DNA of 64,000 nt from Apostichopus japonicus (GCF_037975245.1 NC_092562.1:24049554-24113553); one strand, 5' to 3'; shown: positions 34,427 through 46,025, numbered from the stretch's first letter. Numbers and translations are program-made. Notes: generated from the letters alone by a model not told the origin.

Positions 34427-34815
34427 AGTGTGTGTGTAAAAGTAACCCCAAAAGGTGTGCTTATATTACACAACTGTTGTGTAAAAAAAAGGAACCCCGA
34501 AAGGTGTGCTAATATTACACAACTGTTTTGCAAAAAAACTACACAACTGTGGGGTAAAACCAGTGCCCTGCTTGACATGGGTAAAATTTACACAAAATGG
34601 GGTACAAAAGGGAACATGGTCATTGTTGTGCAAATTTTACACAATGCTCAGTTGGTAAAATAATTTACACATTGTGTGGTAAAATATTACCCCACAGTAA
34701 GGTAAAACTTTGCCAAAGCATTAATGTGTAAAGTTTACACATCTGTTGACCATGTTCCCTTTTTACACCATAGAGGTGGTCAATTTTACCCCATGTTGAG
34801 CAATTATTTTTAAGT
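34427..34815. repeat. Right array of TGTGTAAA / TTTACACA motifs
   Basis: Same motif family as the left array, at higher density: ATATTACACAACTGTTGTG, GGGTAAAATTTACACAAAA, GTGTGGTAAAATATTACCCC and ATGTGTAAAGTTTACACAT. GGGAACATGGTC at about 34609 recurs inverted as GACCATGTTCCC at about 34748, so part of the array is a large palindrome. Confidence 0.75.
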
Positions 34816-35158
34816 GTGTGGTCTTTGGCTGTGCGTATTCATTTGTGCTTGGTAGGCTCGAAGTCAGTCAACAGTCCAACATATGGTCATAGGCATATTT
34901 GCCTGGGCTTTTTAACTCAGCCTCAGGGATTTCTACCTTGCCCTCGATTTATTTTGGTTATCTAGAAAAGATGGCAGCATAAGATGAAGTACTTTAATTC
35001 ACTTGTACTCTGATCCCTAATGTACCAGCACAGGGAATTCTACTGCTCTGGTACAAAGCATATAGATTGCTGCAAGAAATTGTCAACTTAATTTGGCAAT
35101 ATTTGGGTGTGATTATGATGTTATCTAACACAGTGATTTCTGAAACCTCTCTTTTCAG

Positions 35159-35394
35159 TTCCTCCTCAAATGGAGGTCCCCGTATCTCCGTTTGGAAATT
35201 TATCTTCGATTCAGGTGAAATGGACGCCTCCAAGCCCACCACATGGGATGATTATTCAGTACGACATATGCTATCAGCCAGTGGATGAAAGTCAAAATGA
35301 AACCATTTTGGAATGGAATATATCACAGGGCTTGACTGAAGAATTGACTTATCTGATCACAAACTTGGCTCCAAACTCTAACTACTCAGTTAAG
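35159..35394 (+). CDS. Receptor gene exon: FN3 domain 5, first part
   Basis: After the acceptor AACCTCTCTTTTCAG the frame gives PPQMEVPVSPFGNLSSIQVK, WTPPSPPHGMIIQYDICYQP and LTYLITNLAPNSNYSVK, an FN3 domain up to the F strand. The donor is AAG|GTAGGC at 35395. Phase 1 to 0 (236 bp); the domain is completed by exon 36713-36782. The donor is the first unit of a long tandem repeat that fills the following intron. The open frame starting at 35067 is read-through from the intron in another frame. Confidence 0.85.
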
Positions 35395-36430
35395 GTAGGC
35401 ATTACATCTTACCCTATTTAGGTTGGCATTAGGTTTTACCCCATGAAGGTAATTAGCATAACATTTGACTCCATTAAGGTAGGCATTACATCTGACACTA
35501 GTAAGGTTAGAATTAGGTTTTAACCTCATGAAGGTAATTAGCATTACATTTGACTCCCATTAAAGTAGGCATTACATCTGACACTAGTAAGGTTGGCATT
35601 AGGTAAGCATTAGGTAAGCATTACGTCTGACCAGATTGAAGGTAAGTATTACATCTCACCATATTAAAGTATAAGCACTATATTTGGCCACATTAAGGTA
35701 ACCGCTATGTCTGTCCCCAAGCACTATGTCTGACCCAGGCACTATGTCTGACCCCATTGAGGTAACCCCTATGTCTTATCCAAAGCACTATGTCTGGCTC
35801 CATTGAGGTAACCACTTTGTCTGACCCCATTAGGATAAGCATTATGTCACGACCCCATTGAGGTAAGCACTATGTCTTACCCCAAGCACTATGTCTGGCC
35901 CCATTGCGGTAACCCCTATATCTTATCCCAAGCACTATGTCTGACCCCATTGAGGTAACCACTATGTCTGACCCCATTAGGATAAGCATTATGTCACGAC
36001 CCCATTGAGGTAAGCACTATGCCTGACCCCAAGCACTATGTCTGGCCCCATTGCGGTAACCCCTATATCCTATCCCAAGCACTATGTCTGACCCCATTCA
36101 GGTAACCCCTATATCTTATCCCAAGCACTATGTCTGACCCCATTGAGGTAACCACTATGTCTGAGCCCTTTAGGATAAGCATTATGTCACGACCCCATTG
36201 AGGTAAGCACTATGTCTGACCCCAAGCACTATGTCTGACCCCATTGAGGTAACCCCTATATCTTATCCCAAGCACTATGTCTGACCCCATTGAGGTAACC
36301 ACTATGTCTGACCCCATTAGGATAAGCATTATGTCACGACCCCATTGAGGTAAGCACTATGCCTGACCCCAAGCACTATGTCTGACTCCATTGAGGTAAC
36401 CACTATGTCTGACCCCATTAAGGTTAAGCA
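35385..36430 (+). repeat. Minisatellite made of splice-donor-like units
   Basis: The unit is about 28 bp: ATTAAG|GTAGGCATTACATC + TGACCCC early in the array, drifting to ATTGAG|GTAAGCACTATGTC + TGACCCC later, with shorter 17-bp subunits (CCAAGCACTATGTCTGA) between. A higher-order unit of roughly 165 bp, including GGATAAGCATTATGTCACG, repeats several times from about 35780. The first copy includes the last six bases of the FN3 exon and its authentic donor. There are roughly 30-40 copies. Confidence 0.9.
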
Positions 36431-36712
36431 CAATGTCTAACACAAAACAGTATGTGATAAATTCAGAAAATGTCTGTACCTTTCAGTTGCTAAGTTTCTC
36501 TACCGTAATATCTACGATCATTTACAAAGCTGCATGTAAATTTTTTTTTAAATAATATACACTTAATTCATCGCAACCTGCAGACGGTAAGTCTTATGAA
36601 CTCATTAAAATATTTCTGCTGCAATTTGCTGACTGGTTACGAGTGAAATGGAACCTCAGTTTTACAGTCTTCTTGCCGATCATTGAAATATGAATATTTC
36701 TCATCATGAAAG

Positions 36713-36782
36713 GTTCGTGCGTATACGTCAGTTGGTTCCGGAGTGTGGAGTCTACCATTGCACAGAATAACGGCCGAAAGAG
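36713..36782 (+). CDS. Receptor gene exon: FN3 domain 5, second part
   Basis: A 70-bp exon (phase 0 to 1) reading VRAYTSVGSGVWSLPLHRIT then AER, the G strand of an FN3 domain. It follows NYSVK of exon 35159-35394 directly. The acceptor is ATCATGAAAG and the donor GTATGT at 36783. It has no start or stop of its own and is easy to miss. Confidence 0.8.
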
Positions 36783-37221
36783 GTATGTCAGACATTGTTC
36801 AAGATTAAAAGTTTTCTTTTCTGCGTAATCACCTAAGCGTTGTCACGGTTGATAATGGGGGTCGTTGATTCAACGGTGATCTGAAATTTGATACCAAATC
36901 AGTTTTTTTGGGGGTGTGAGAGTGCAATTTTGCATATTTTCCTAAATGACTTAGACTTAGAGGAGCGTGATTTTATCATACAGTAAATTTTAAATTTATG
37001 ATCTGCTCTCTTCCCATATGATAAAAAATAGGAGATTTTTTGAAAAAAATAAAATAAACTGTTGATAGTTTTCCAATTTTAATTAGGTTTGGTGTAAGAC
37101 TTGATTGATTCGTTTATATTATGCTGGAGACTGGTGGCCAAAAGCCAACAGTTGCTTGAAATGGCAATGCGTTCAGTTGACCTCATGAATATGCAGATAT
37201 GTTTATTTCCATATTCTACAG

Positions 37222-37328
37222 TGCCTGGTCCTCCGTCGAACCTCAGAGTGGAAGAAGGAGGATTGACCCACGTGACCATACTATGGGACGTCCCAAGGAA
37301 AACTCAAGGGAACATTGGGAGCTATAAG
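37222..37328 (+). CDS. Receptor gene exon: FN3 domain 6, first part
   Basis: After CCATATTCTACAG, 107 bp (phase 1 to 0) read PGPPSNLRVEEGGLTHVTIL then WDVPRKTQGNIGSYK. PGPPSNLRV and the strand-B Trp are classic FN3 features. Donor GTAGGG at 37329; the domain continues at 39166. The surrounding open frame continues into the intron and is not coding past 37328. Confidence 0.85.
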
Positions 37329-37687
37329 GTAGGGGAGGGTTGGGGAGGTACGACATTTTCTTTAGCAGTGTGTTATACCCGTATCAGCAAAGCAAAAGCT
37401 AAGGTTCGTGGAGTATACATATTGTGGTTGAAAGGCTATAAATACAAGACTACTGAAATTGTCGTAATTATGATAAAAGGGTCACAGTAAAAGCTGTAGT
37501 ATTAGTAGCATTAGAAAACAGTATTACTGATGATGTTGATGAGGTGTTTACTAGCATCCTACACATTACATACACAATTTCATGTTACGACCGAATCTGG
37601 ATAGTACGTTGCAGCTACGGAACCACTTCTATGAGGGAATTTCTTGTGATTCTGATTTCCTTTTTAGACTTACTGTGCTAACAGCTA

Positions 37688-38238
37688 GTGTTGTAGTACT
37701 CAAAAACTACTCGGTACTCTAGTACACGAGTACCCTTTTTGCAAGTTATCTGTATACTTGCACACGGTCAAAGCACGCACATGTCAGTACTCGTACTTGT
37801 CGTTTAGTAATTGCACTCGGATGCTAACGTACCGGTATTGGTACTCGATTGTAAGTTCGTGGTACGCTTGCTTATGTAAAAAACTGACATTACAACAGGA
37901 AGCTGCGTATTAATATTTACGATCCCTTTTGGCATTTCAGTGCAGTTTTGTGTAATAGTACCATACTCTTTTGTCTCTATTCCAGCAGTATCATACATGT
38001 AGCCATGCAAGTACATTGACCAAATATAGTAAGCATAGGCTGTACAAAGATGAAGAATGCTTGAGTGTTGTATGATGCTAACATATAGAATAATATTGAA
38101 GCAGTATTTTGGAAAAATACTTGGATGAAAAAGTACTAAAGTGCTGCCCTCAGACACTGGTATTCGGAATATATGTGGTTCTCAAGTACTCAGAACTGAC
38201 GTGCTTGGTACTTGATTAAAAGTAATAGACTACAACAC
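37688..38238. mobile_element. Candidate non-autonomous DNA transposon, 10-bp terminal inverted repeats
   Basis: The ends are GTGTTGTAGT and ACTACAACAC, with further partly matching sequence rich in GTACTC/GAGTAC inside both ends. AGCT(A) lies at both borders and may be a short target duplication. The interior has no transposase. It lies in the intron of FN3 domain 6. Confidence 0.55.
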
Positions 38239-38867
38239 AGCTGATAGCAAAATATATTTTGTTTTTTAATTAGGATAGTCACAATTGCTCAGGTTTTAAA
38301 CAGTCCAAATAAAGAAAGAGAAAACAATGAAATCCTTGTTTTCTATCATTTTCCACTGAAAAAAAATATTGTTTGTGTCCAAAGGAACTGATTGAGATGT
38401 TGGCTGAACAAAATAAGAAATGTTCCTTCAATGCCTTCATTTGATCAATTGCCATGATATACCTCTTCTTGCGACTGCTTGGTATATTTGTTATATTATC
38501 ACTACAACAAGAAAAAATGTTGTTTGAATCATTTTATGATTAATGGAAGAGATTCAACATGCAGTTGCTCTAAGCAGTGAAAGTATCTAGTTTAAACCGC
38601 TGAGAAAATATTTTATGCAAAGTCACACTAACAAATGTTGTTGTCTTGTTCAAAACCATACCATGAAGTTGTCAGTGGTCTCGACAGTTCATAACAAGAA
38701 CAAATTTAATCGTAAAAGCAGAGGTTAGACTTAAGCCCGAGCCTATCCAAGCATGATCACAACATCGACATTTAGTTGAAATACATTCACCTGATGTTTC
38801 TCCAGCCTGTTGTGGTCCAGCCATAAATAACTTAGCAACCAAATTTGAAATCGATAAACGTTGATGT

Positions 38868-39113
38868 TGTATGTATGTATGTATTTTACATCCTCCTGCA
38901 AGCAGGAACTCGCAAAGAAGCCTCATTGGCTTATCAAAGCCGCAAGCTGACCGAAGTCAGTCTCTTACATTCATATTTAACGTCCATGATTATGAATTGT
39001 CAATTGTCAACAACTCTGTAACTGGACGACATACATTAATCTTGGAGTGACTCGAACCGGGGACCTTATGATTGGAAGGCACCGACGTTAACCACTGAGC
39101 TAACACTCCTAGA
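38868..39113 (-). mobile_element. tRNA-derived SINE with (CATA)n tail
   Basis: Read on the minus strand it begins GGAGTGTTAGCTCAGTGGTT (A box), has the B-box-like GGTTCGAGTCA and the acceptor pair GGAGTG/CACTCC, then a body containing GCCAATGAGGCTTCTTTGCG and GCTTGCAGGAGGATGTAAAA, and ends in four CATA repeats. This head-body-simple-tail plan is that of a SINE. It ends about 50 bp before the exon acceptor at 39165. Confidence 0.75.
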
Positions 39114-39165
39114 GTTATTGCCAACAATGTTATTACTAACTTAATCTCTGTCTTTCCTTCCTTAG

Positions 39166-39385
39166 ATTGAATATAGAGCTGTTTACAGACCCTACGAATC
39201 ATCACCTTGCGGAAGAAACTGTGAGCCTCTGCCGGAGATTACGATAGACGATATTAAACTCATGAATATTCATCAACTGAACGGATTAGATCCTTCAACG
39301 GTCTACGAGATCAAGGTACGAGCCTCTACCAGTGCGGGTTATGGAGAACCGGCAGTGATCAACGCAACCACTCAGGTGTTTACAG
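39166..39385 (+). CDS. Receptor gene exon: FN3 domain 6, second part
   Basis: After CTTTCCTTCCTTAG, phase 0 to 1 (220 bp): IEYRAVYRPYESSPCGRNCE, then DDIKLMNIHQLNGLDPSTVY with the conserved L.P.T.Y turn, EIKVRASTSAGYGEPAV and the last strand INATTQVFT. It joins SYK of exon 37222-37328 in frame. Two cysteines (PCGRNC) may be bonded to each other. The donor is GTGAGA at 39386. Confidence 0.85.
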
Positions 39386-40164
39386 GTGAGAGATTATCCT
39401 TGTAGCAATCTTTTTGCTAATTATCTTTCTAAATTTCTTTCTGTTGAAAAGAGGAATAGCGCTAAGAAGCGTCTGTCCAACATTTGTGTTTATATCTTGG
39501 TATTAGCAGACATGATAAAACTGAAATATTGAAACTATTTCTTTTTTGTAAAAATTGACGAAAATTGATTCAGCTGTCTGGAAAAGTATATGCAAAATAC
39601 AGAAGAAATGATTTGTGAGCCGGAAAAACTTCTGCTTATGTCTGTCCTCCATTCCTTGTTTCTGTCACCCTACCAGGTGGGGGGGGGGGTAGGAAGCTTC
39701 CAAAAAGTGGGGGCACAACATCAGAGGGGTACTTTCTCATACCACAACCACCACTCATTATGCTATAAACCGATACACACCGGCAATATCACTTAAATAT
39801 ATATGATGTGTTAGTATGCTATCAATACTATTTATTGAGATCGTTTATTGTTAACCGTGGCTACAAAAAGATATGGGATGCTATTTTAAAAATAATATGT
39901 ACAGACTAAAAATAAATAATTTAAAATAAAATATGAAAATTAACAAAGGCTTAAGATATCCAAATGACAGTTCTTCATCAAAGGGGCACATTTTATTGCC
40001 AGTAGGGCACATTTCCTATTTTGGAAAAAATGGGGGACACGCGCCCCCAGTGCCCCCGGCTCCTGCCCCTGCACCCTATCCAACCCTTTCAAGTATTTCT
40101 CTGTTCATGAGTGGTGGAAGGCTTAATCAAACAGTTGCTATCTTCAATCATATTTCGTACACAG
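39386..40164 (+). other. Intron before the membrane-proximal FN3
   Basis: Contains a G run (39676-39686), and GC-rich patches at 39660-39740 and 40030-40080 (GGGGCACA and GCGCCCCCAGTGCCCCCGG) that look like remnants of a DNA transposon of the same style as those at 57.8-59.6 kb. It ends in the acceptor TTTCGTACACAG. Confidence 0.5.
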
Positions 40165-40258
40165 ATCTCCAACCAGCAAATGTGGACAACATTGCTCCTG
40201 AGAGAGACGGATCAACTGCGGTGATAAGCCTGCCTCCACTAGAACAGACTTTTGCTAT
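40165..40258 (+). CDS. Receptor gene exon: membrane-proximal FN3, first part
   Basis: Reads LQPANVDNIAPERDGSTAVI then SLPPLEQTFA and the split Ile codon AT|A. Phase 1 to 2 (94 bp), donor GTGAGT at 40259. It continues at 41144. It starts the FN3 domain that carries the receptor tyrosine phosphatase pattern. The larger open frame around it (39933-40262) is mostly intron. Confidence 0.75.
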
Positions 40259-41143
40259 GTGAGTTGACAAGTAATGTTCTATTTTTATACCAATAATGTT
40301 CTACTTTACTTGTTCTTGTCAAGATTCCTATCTTAATTCCCAACTCTTCATTTTTTGTATGTTTGTGACAGGTAACAAAAAGAAGGGGAAGAAAAAAAAA
40401 ACATTGCATTATAAGAATAACAACACATATGTATATAAAAGCCCAAAAAATGTTTGAAGGTGAGGGATACATATTCATGGATTTGAGTACTTGTTTCAAC
40501 AGTTAGCTGGTGCTACCGTTGTTACATCAAAGGGTCATTTATTAGATATTTTTCCTGACAAAAACAACCCAAAATTTGCCAAAAAATTGGAAGCAGCCAG
40601 CTAGCTATTAAGGGGCATCTTTCTATGGTTTGGTTATACAAAACTAAAGTAAATATTAATTATTATTATTAATATTAAAAAAGAAGTCGCTTAAACTAAT
40701 TGCCCTAGATTTTTCACCAACTAAACGTTATTATTAATAAATTAATATTTCCATATCAAAACATTTTTGAATCTCAGACACACTTTTTTTATGTTACTTT
40801 TTGATTTCATTACAAATGCCTGCCCCCACCCACCCCCCAAAAATGTTTTCTTTCTCATTATTTGAAATAATTCTGACATTATTCAACTTTTGAGCTGAAT
40901 TGTGATGGTACCCAAGGTGACATATATATGAACCCTGTACATTATTTAAGATCCCTCTGCTTAACATATACAGGACAAACTATTGAAAGTCCTCTCGGTT
41001 TTGTATTACATTGCATTATTCAGAAAGTTTCAAATTAAATAGTCAGAGCTGGCTTAACCTGTTCGGGTGAAACCTGCCCTTTACGTAACCCAATTATAGT
41101 CATATATAATTGTTTGGGGGGATGTCGATTTTATCATTTTCAG

Positions 41144-41378
41144 AGGGTACCTGGTAAGGGTGAAGCTGACACCGGCTAAGAGGAGAAGAGCTGCAGACGA
41201 ATTTGAGTCCTTTACTGAAAACAGCGTCGATTACATCGCAGCCGAATTAGTGAAATCGGAAGAGACCACGGTCTTCACAGTTGGAGACAACAAGATCTAC
41301 GGGAGATTCCACAATGCACCCCTGATGGGAAACAAAAGCTATGAGCTTTACATTCTTACTGTCAGCTCTGTGAATGGG
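41144..41378 (+). CDS. Receptor gene exon: membrane-proximal FN3 of receptor tyrosine phosphatase type
   Basis: After CATTTTCAG (phase 2 to 0, 235 bp) the protein reads GYLVRVKLTPAKRRRAADEF, VDYIAAELVKSEETTVFTVG, DNKIYGRFHNAPLMGNKSYE and LYILTVSSVNG. The combination Y.V.V.....RR, YIAAEL, F.VGD...Y....NAPL and SY.....  is the classic membrane-proximal segment of receptor protein tyrosine phosphatases (kappa/mu/T and LAR-like), and it is the best clue to this gene's identity. The RRR motif lies where furin-type cleavage occurs in several of these receptors. The donor is GTAAGA at 41379. The catalytic domains would follow beyond the window. Confidence 0.85.
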
Positions 41379-41687
41379 GTAAGATATTTATTTAAGCATC
41401 CAGTCGAAATAATGAAATAAAACACCCCAAAAGTTGAACATGAACAATCTGTACAATTTCATAGCCTTTGTATGAAGCTTCTTGACACATTCACATAAAA
41501 TTTCTTGAACTAATATTTAAAATTTTTCTATAAGGAAAAAGTTGTGTGTTAGGCGACTTTCTATCTATGAAAGGGGAAAGATTTGCTATTTAAGGACAGG
41601 TTTCCTAAAGAGAAGAGCGTTTTTTGGTATAATTTGGTAATGGGGTCTTTGAGAATTTTCTTTCTTCCTTTTTTTAAGCCCATAGAT

Positions 41688-41960
41688 GTAATATTGTGCA
41701 ATATTTATAGGTTATTTCCCAGTACTAGTTGTGTCTTTGAAAACGTAATTATGCTATCTGCATAAAAGTGTTTCCAGATTTATTGAGTTACATAAAATTT
41801 AACAAAGGGATTTAAACAAGAATCTTCACAATGAGTCAATCTGTTTTACAGCCAGTTTAATGACATTATGAATAAATTATCAAAGTATTGCAGAGTAGTC
41901 AGTATTACTGTGGCATAACCAACCAGATTACGTTACTGACTGAATTGGATACAAAAGCCA
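41688..41960. repeat. Dispersed repeat, copy B (partner at 11557-11720)
   Basis: Same order of shared blocks as copy A, with about 100 bp more in the middle (TTTGAAAACGTAATTATG to ATGAGTCA). Confidence 0.8.
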
Positions 41961-42377
41961 ACTCAAGGTCAGGGAAAAAGTGGGGGGTTGGGCATTCCCC
42001 TCGCCCTTCCCCCACCTATTATTCCTCCTATGTTGATATATAAAGACTTGACATAAACCTAGATATTGTATAAAACTCCCTCGTTCCCTGTTCATTTTAG
42101 GTTCCATCAATTTCAAACAGAGTTATATTGGTCACTAGATGCATATTATATTAAAGTCCTCCACTCTTGTGACTTTTAATTGGTATTGAGAGCAATAACA
42201 TGCTTAAAAGGAGAAATCGTACTGGGCAACGATGTTTGGCTGGATAGCTAGCTCATTTGTTTTTTGTTTTTTTGTTTTTTTTTTTGGGGGGGGGAACTTC
42301 TTTTGTTTTCCTTGTGTCAAAATGTGATTCGAATTCAGTTGAGGTCAGTAATTTCTTTCCAATTTTCTTTCTCACAG

Positions 42378-42426
42378 ACCATGGCAACTGTCTCAGGTCC
42401 TGCTATAATCTTAGTTGCTATCAAAG
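42378..42426 (+). CDS. Receptor gene exon: end of membrane-proximal FN3
   Basis: A 49-bp exon after TCTTTCTCACAG, phase 0 to 1, reading TMATVSGPAIILVAIK. It completes the last FN3 domain after SSVNG. Donor GTATTG at 42427. The frame continues some way into the intron, but the strong donor and phase agreement with exon 63423 favour this end. Confidence 0.75.
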
Positions 42427-44044
42427 GTATTGGATGTTTCTATTTTATTGTATTTTGCTCTGAACTTGTGTATCTTCTCACTTCATTTTTTAAAGACCTA
42501 TTCATTTGCATAAATATAGACTAATACTAAATAGACCCACAATGTCCATATATTGACTGCGTTTTGAAATGATACATTCTTTGAAATATCATTTCAATTT
42601 TTTTAATGAATTGTGTTATAGTAATAATAATAATAATATTATATTATTTGATATATACATATTATTTGATGTTTTTGAAAATAATGACATCACTTTCATG
42701 TTCTCTCTGTCCATGTAGCCTGATCAATTCTTTTTGACACATGTTTTGTAATCTTTGCAATGCCTAAATTCTCGCTACCAATCATTAATAGAAGAAACTC
42801 TATCTCAGCTAGTATTACCTTCCAAATTGTTTCGGGTTCTAGTTTAATATCAGTTTGTCCTGTAAGGGCTCTTTGGTGACTTGGACAAGCCCTACGATGA
42901 ATTTGTTCTGTCCCAGGGAATGATTTATCAAGTATCGCACAGCAAACTGTGATGCGAAGAAATATCACAGTTTCTGAAGATATGAACAATAGTATTTTAT
43001 AGGAGACTAAAACAGAGCCTTCCACACTGCTACACAAACTTTGAATACTAAATCATTATTAAATATTTCATCCATGTCTCGGACAATACTGATACGACAA
43101 GCCGTTACCTCAACAATTGGATGAAACAGTGGCCTTATTTCATAAAATTCAACTTGAAGGAATTATATCTCTTACCAATTCCTTAAGGGTAAAATGCAGG
43201 ATATTATGGAAATTAGCGCTCATTGCCTGTTTGTCGAGAGAACGGCGTTGCAAGGTTTAGTAATGTCAGAATATTTAAGAACTTGTTTTTTATGTGGTAT
43301 CCTTCATCTTGGGTCAGTCTCTGTTGGACTTTTTGGTCATATAGTTTATGATGTATCAGGTTCCTAGACATCAATCAGCTTATCTTCGTGATGAATTGAA
43401 AAGTATTTTTGGATACGTGAAATGTACATCTTATGTAGGAACTTCTCGTTAATTTTTCTTCACACTTGTGAATATGAATGTACGATTTAGTGCAAAAGAA
43501 TATAACAGGAATGTGTTTTTTTCAAGGTTATAACCTTGATTATAATCAAAGTTGATTGAATCAAGGCAATGAATGAAATGGCGTGAAAAGTACTGAATTA
43601 AATTAAGAAGTCAAAAAGGTACTATATCCCAAGTGCCCACATAGGAGAATCCGTCCTGCAGATGCAGAAAGAGTCCTGAAAATGAAAGAAAACCAAAATA
43701 AATGTTAACAGAATGTTGGATAATAGGAGACAATATATAAAGTCACATGACGAATGACTTCACATTGCTTTTAAATGCAACAAGCCCATATTACATAACA
43801 CGTTGTAGAGGAACTTGTAAATGCATTTTCTCTCTGAAAATGACAGAAATACAGCATTACAGGGTGAAGAACTTCGAAACAAAGTGAAATATGCACATGC
43901 ACAACCAAAAACCAAAAAAATATTAACTGCAATATGAATTCACAAACAAAAGAATACTGCCAAAATGCGTGCAAACACTGTACGAAAATTCAGTGCACAC
44001 TTATCCATTGGGCAAAGTAGAGAACCAATGTTCACTTGTCACTT
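42427..44044 (+). other. Start of a 21-kb intron
   Basis: AT-rich with an AAT stretch at about 42621-42640. I see no exon or clear mobile element. Confidence 0.5.
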
Positions 44045-44076
44045 GTTTTTAGTGTGTTCTCGAACACACTAAAAAC
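44045..44076. repeat. Near-perfect palindrome, 15-bp arms
   Basis: GTTTTTAGTGTGTTC, two bases, GAACACACTAAAAAC. A GC-rich stretch with GTTTTCGCGCAGCGAACACA follows. It may be the end of a transposon. Confidence 0.85.
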
Positions 44077-44260
44077 GACTGCCGATTTCCCACTGGTGTT
44101 TTCGCGCAGCGAACACACCAACCCCTGTTGCGTGCGAGCATAATGGCGTGGGGTCCAGGGGCCTGCCTTAGGGCCCCGCTGGGGTCAAGGGGTGGAACCC
44201 CTTGTGGGGGACCAGGGGGCGAGCGCCCCAGGAAAATTTAGTATTTTTGCGTGTCTGGCG
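44077..44260. other. GC-rich transposon-like fragment
   Basis: Contains stacked inverted blocks GGGGTCCAGGGGCC, GGGGTCAAGGGGTGGAACCC and GGGGGACCAGGGGGCGAGC, unlike the AT-rich surroundings. It resembles the ends of DNA transposons. The class is not determined. Confidence 0.5.
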
Positions 44261-46017
44261 ATAAAAAATTCGCAGTTGAGGATTCAAAATACTGACAATT
44301 TATTGAATTTAGATTGTCACGAAACTGATGAAAATTTTAAAATGACAAGTTATAGGAGCTATATTATGTGATAAAATGAAAAGAGATTTGATCTGTCTGT
44401 TCGTACACAATTGGTAATTTCTCTACTGATTTTCAGAGTTTTGTTCTCTCTACAGTCAAAGTTGTAAAGGACGGGTATTTTACGAAGTTCAAAAGTCAGT
44501 AAATGAAGTTAATAAACTTTATTTCTTTTCAACTTTCTTAACCATGGAATGCTAGAATAACATTTACACATAAAACGGAGAAAGGATAATCGCATTTTTT
44601 TCCACATTTATTTCAAATTTCTTTCACAAGAAATTATCGTCATTTGTTCAATCCTCAAAATAGGCTATATCGTCTTGAAAACAAATTATCGCGATCATAA
44701 TAATTTTCGATATATCGCCCAAACCTAGGCAGTACTTTTTTTAATATTAGCTTATTTAATTTTCAAGTACTATTATATGTACCGGGCATGAAGGTATTGC
44801 CAGTGCTGAAAACCACCATTGACAGTTCTAGTCAGTAGTAAACTAATAATACCAGTATAGGCTTAGTATTGTGTAGTTGTACTATCACTACCCTACTACT
44901 AAGTGCTTAGGTCCTCCAAAATTCAAGGCAACGACATTGTATTCTTAAACAATGTCTTGAAGGCTAACATAATTCATAAACACACGGTCCCGTAATATGA
45001 ATACACTGCACTATAGAATACTTAAAACTATAACCCTAGGCTGCACACTATGGTAACGTGCATATACATGTACATTTGCAATTAACCACGATAGGATACG
45101 TTGATGCCCGTTAACAAGTGCAACCTTCAAAATGTCCCTTTAATTCAACCCAGAATGCTGGAACTCAAATAGCCTCAAAACATTGTTTAACTTGTTTTAA
45201 ACAATCGACCGGACAATGGAGGTGGTACTTTCTTGAAAACGGAAAATGTGCAATTCGAAAGATGAAAGGATTTTACTTACGTTTCGTTTTTATTTTTCAA
45301 GCCAAGGCAAAGAAATTTCTGAATTTCATCCACACTGTGAGTCCGACATCGTCGCAAACAGATATTTAATGAATATTCAACTTCTTTTGTTCAAAGTTTT
45401 GCTTGAAGCAATTCGATTGCTGCTTTATGAATATGTATTAAAACGGATTTTCAGACGATATCCAAGCCGCAGTGTACTAAAATATAGTGATGGGCTATTG
45501 TGCAATAACACAAGTTTCGGAACGTGTGCAAAAAAGGCTTACACAACTGAATTTCAGCCCGATTTGGCCCGATTTGGACATAAATCGGTGAAAAAGTCAT
45601 AGAATGAGATAAAATTCTCGAATAAAAGATAGTAACTTTTGTTGGCCTATATGATATATGCTTGCTCTGGAAATTCCAGAGAAAGGGACTTTGTATGAAG
45701 ACGCTGAAAATTGTTTAAGAAAGGAGAGAGCCCCACTTACTGTTAAACTATCTCTATACATGTAATGTATTGAGATAACAAGTCTAGGCAATCCATGGAG
45801 GACCTCATCTCATCCTCAAAGTTACATGCATATCCATGATAGCCAAAATGAACAATTTTCTATGACCTTTGACCTCAGACTGTAAGAATCATATTTACCA
45901 CATAGGCACAACAGCATGTGCATATGCATACACTCACTGTTGACAAGTTTGAATTCCATTATGCTTACGTTTAACATGAAGCTCTGATCAAGCTGTCATT
46001 TACGATCACTCAAAAAC
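44261..46017 (+). other. Intron sequence
   Basis: AT-rich. Open frames at 45118-45602 show no recognisable domain. Nothing else seen. Confidence 0.5.
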
Positions 46018-46025
46018 TGTCCCCA

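Larger units (their letters stand above)
29728..34820 (+). mobile_element. Candidate 5.1-kb mobile unit carrying a broken SAM-domain gene
   Basis: The unit is bracketed by an exact GTCTTT at 29722-29727 and 34821-34826. Its left end CAGTGCACAGTAAAAACAAT and, on the other strand, its right end CACACACTTAAAAATAATT are imperfect inverted repeats sharing the core CACAnTTAAAAAnAAT when aligned with a gap. Just inside both ends lie arrays of TGTGTAAA and TTTACACA motifs. Between them is a plus-strand SAM-domain gene remnant. No transposase was found, so if it moves it would need help from elsewhere, or the SAM-type protein family has a role not yet known. Confidence 0.45.

Noticed and set aside
35385-36430. 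Regularly spaced repeats that might be taken for a CRISPR array
   Set aside because: The genome is eukaryotic, the spacers are themselves repeated, and the units are contiguous. It is a minisatellite.
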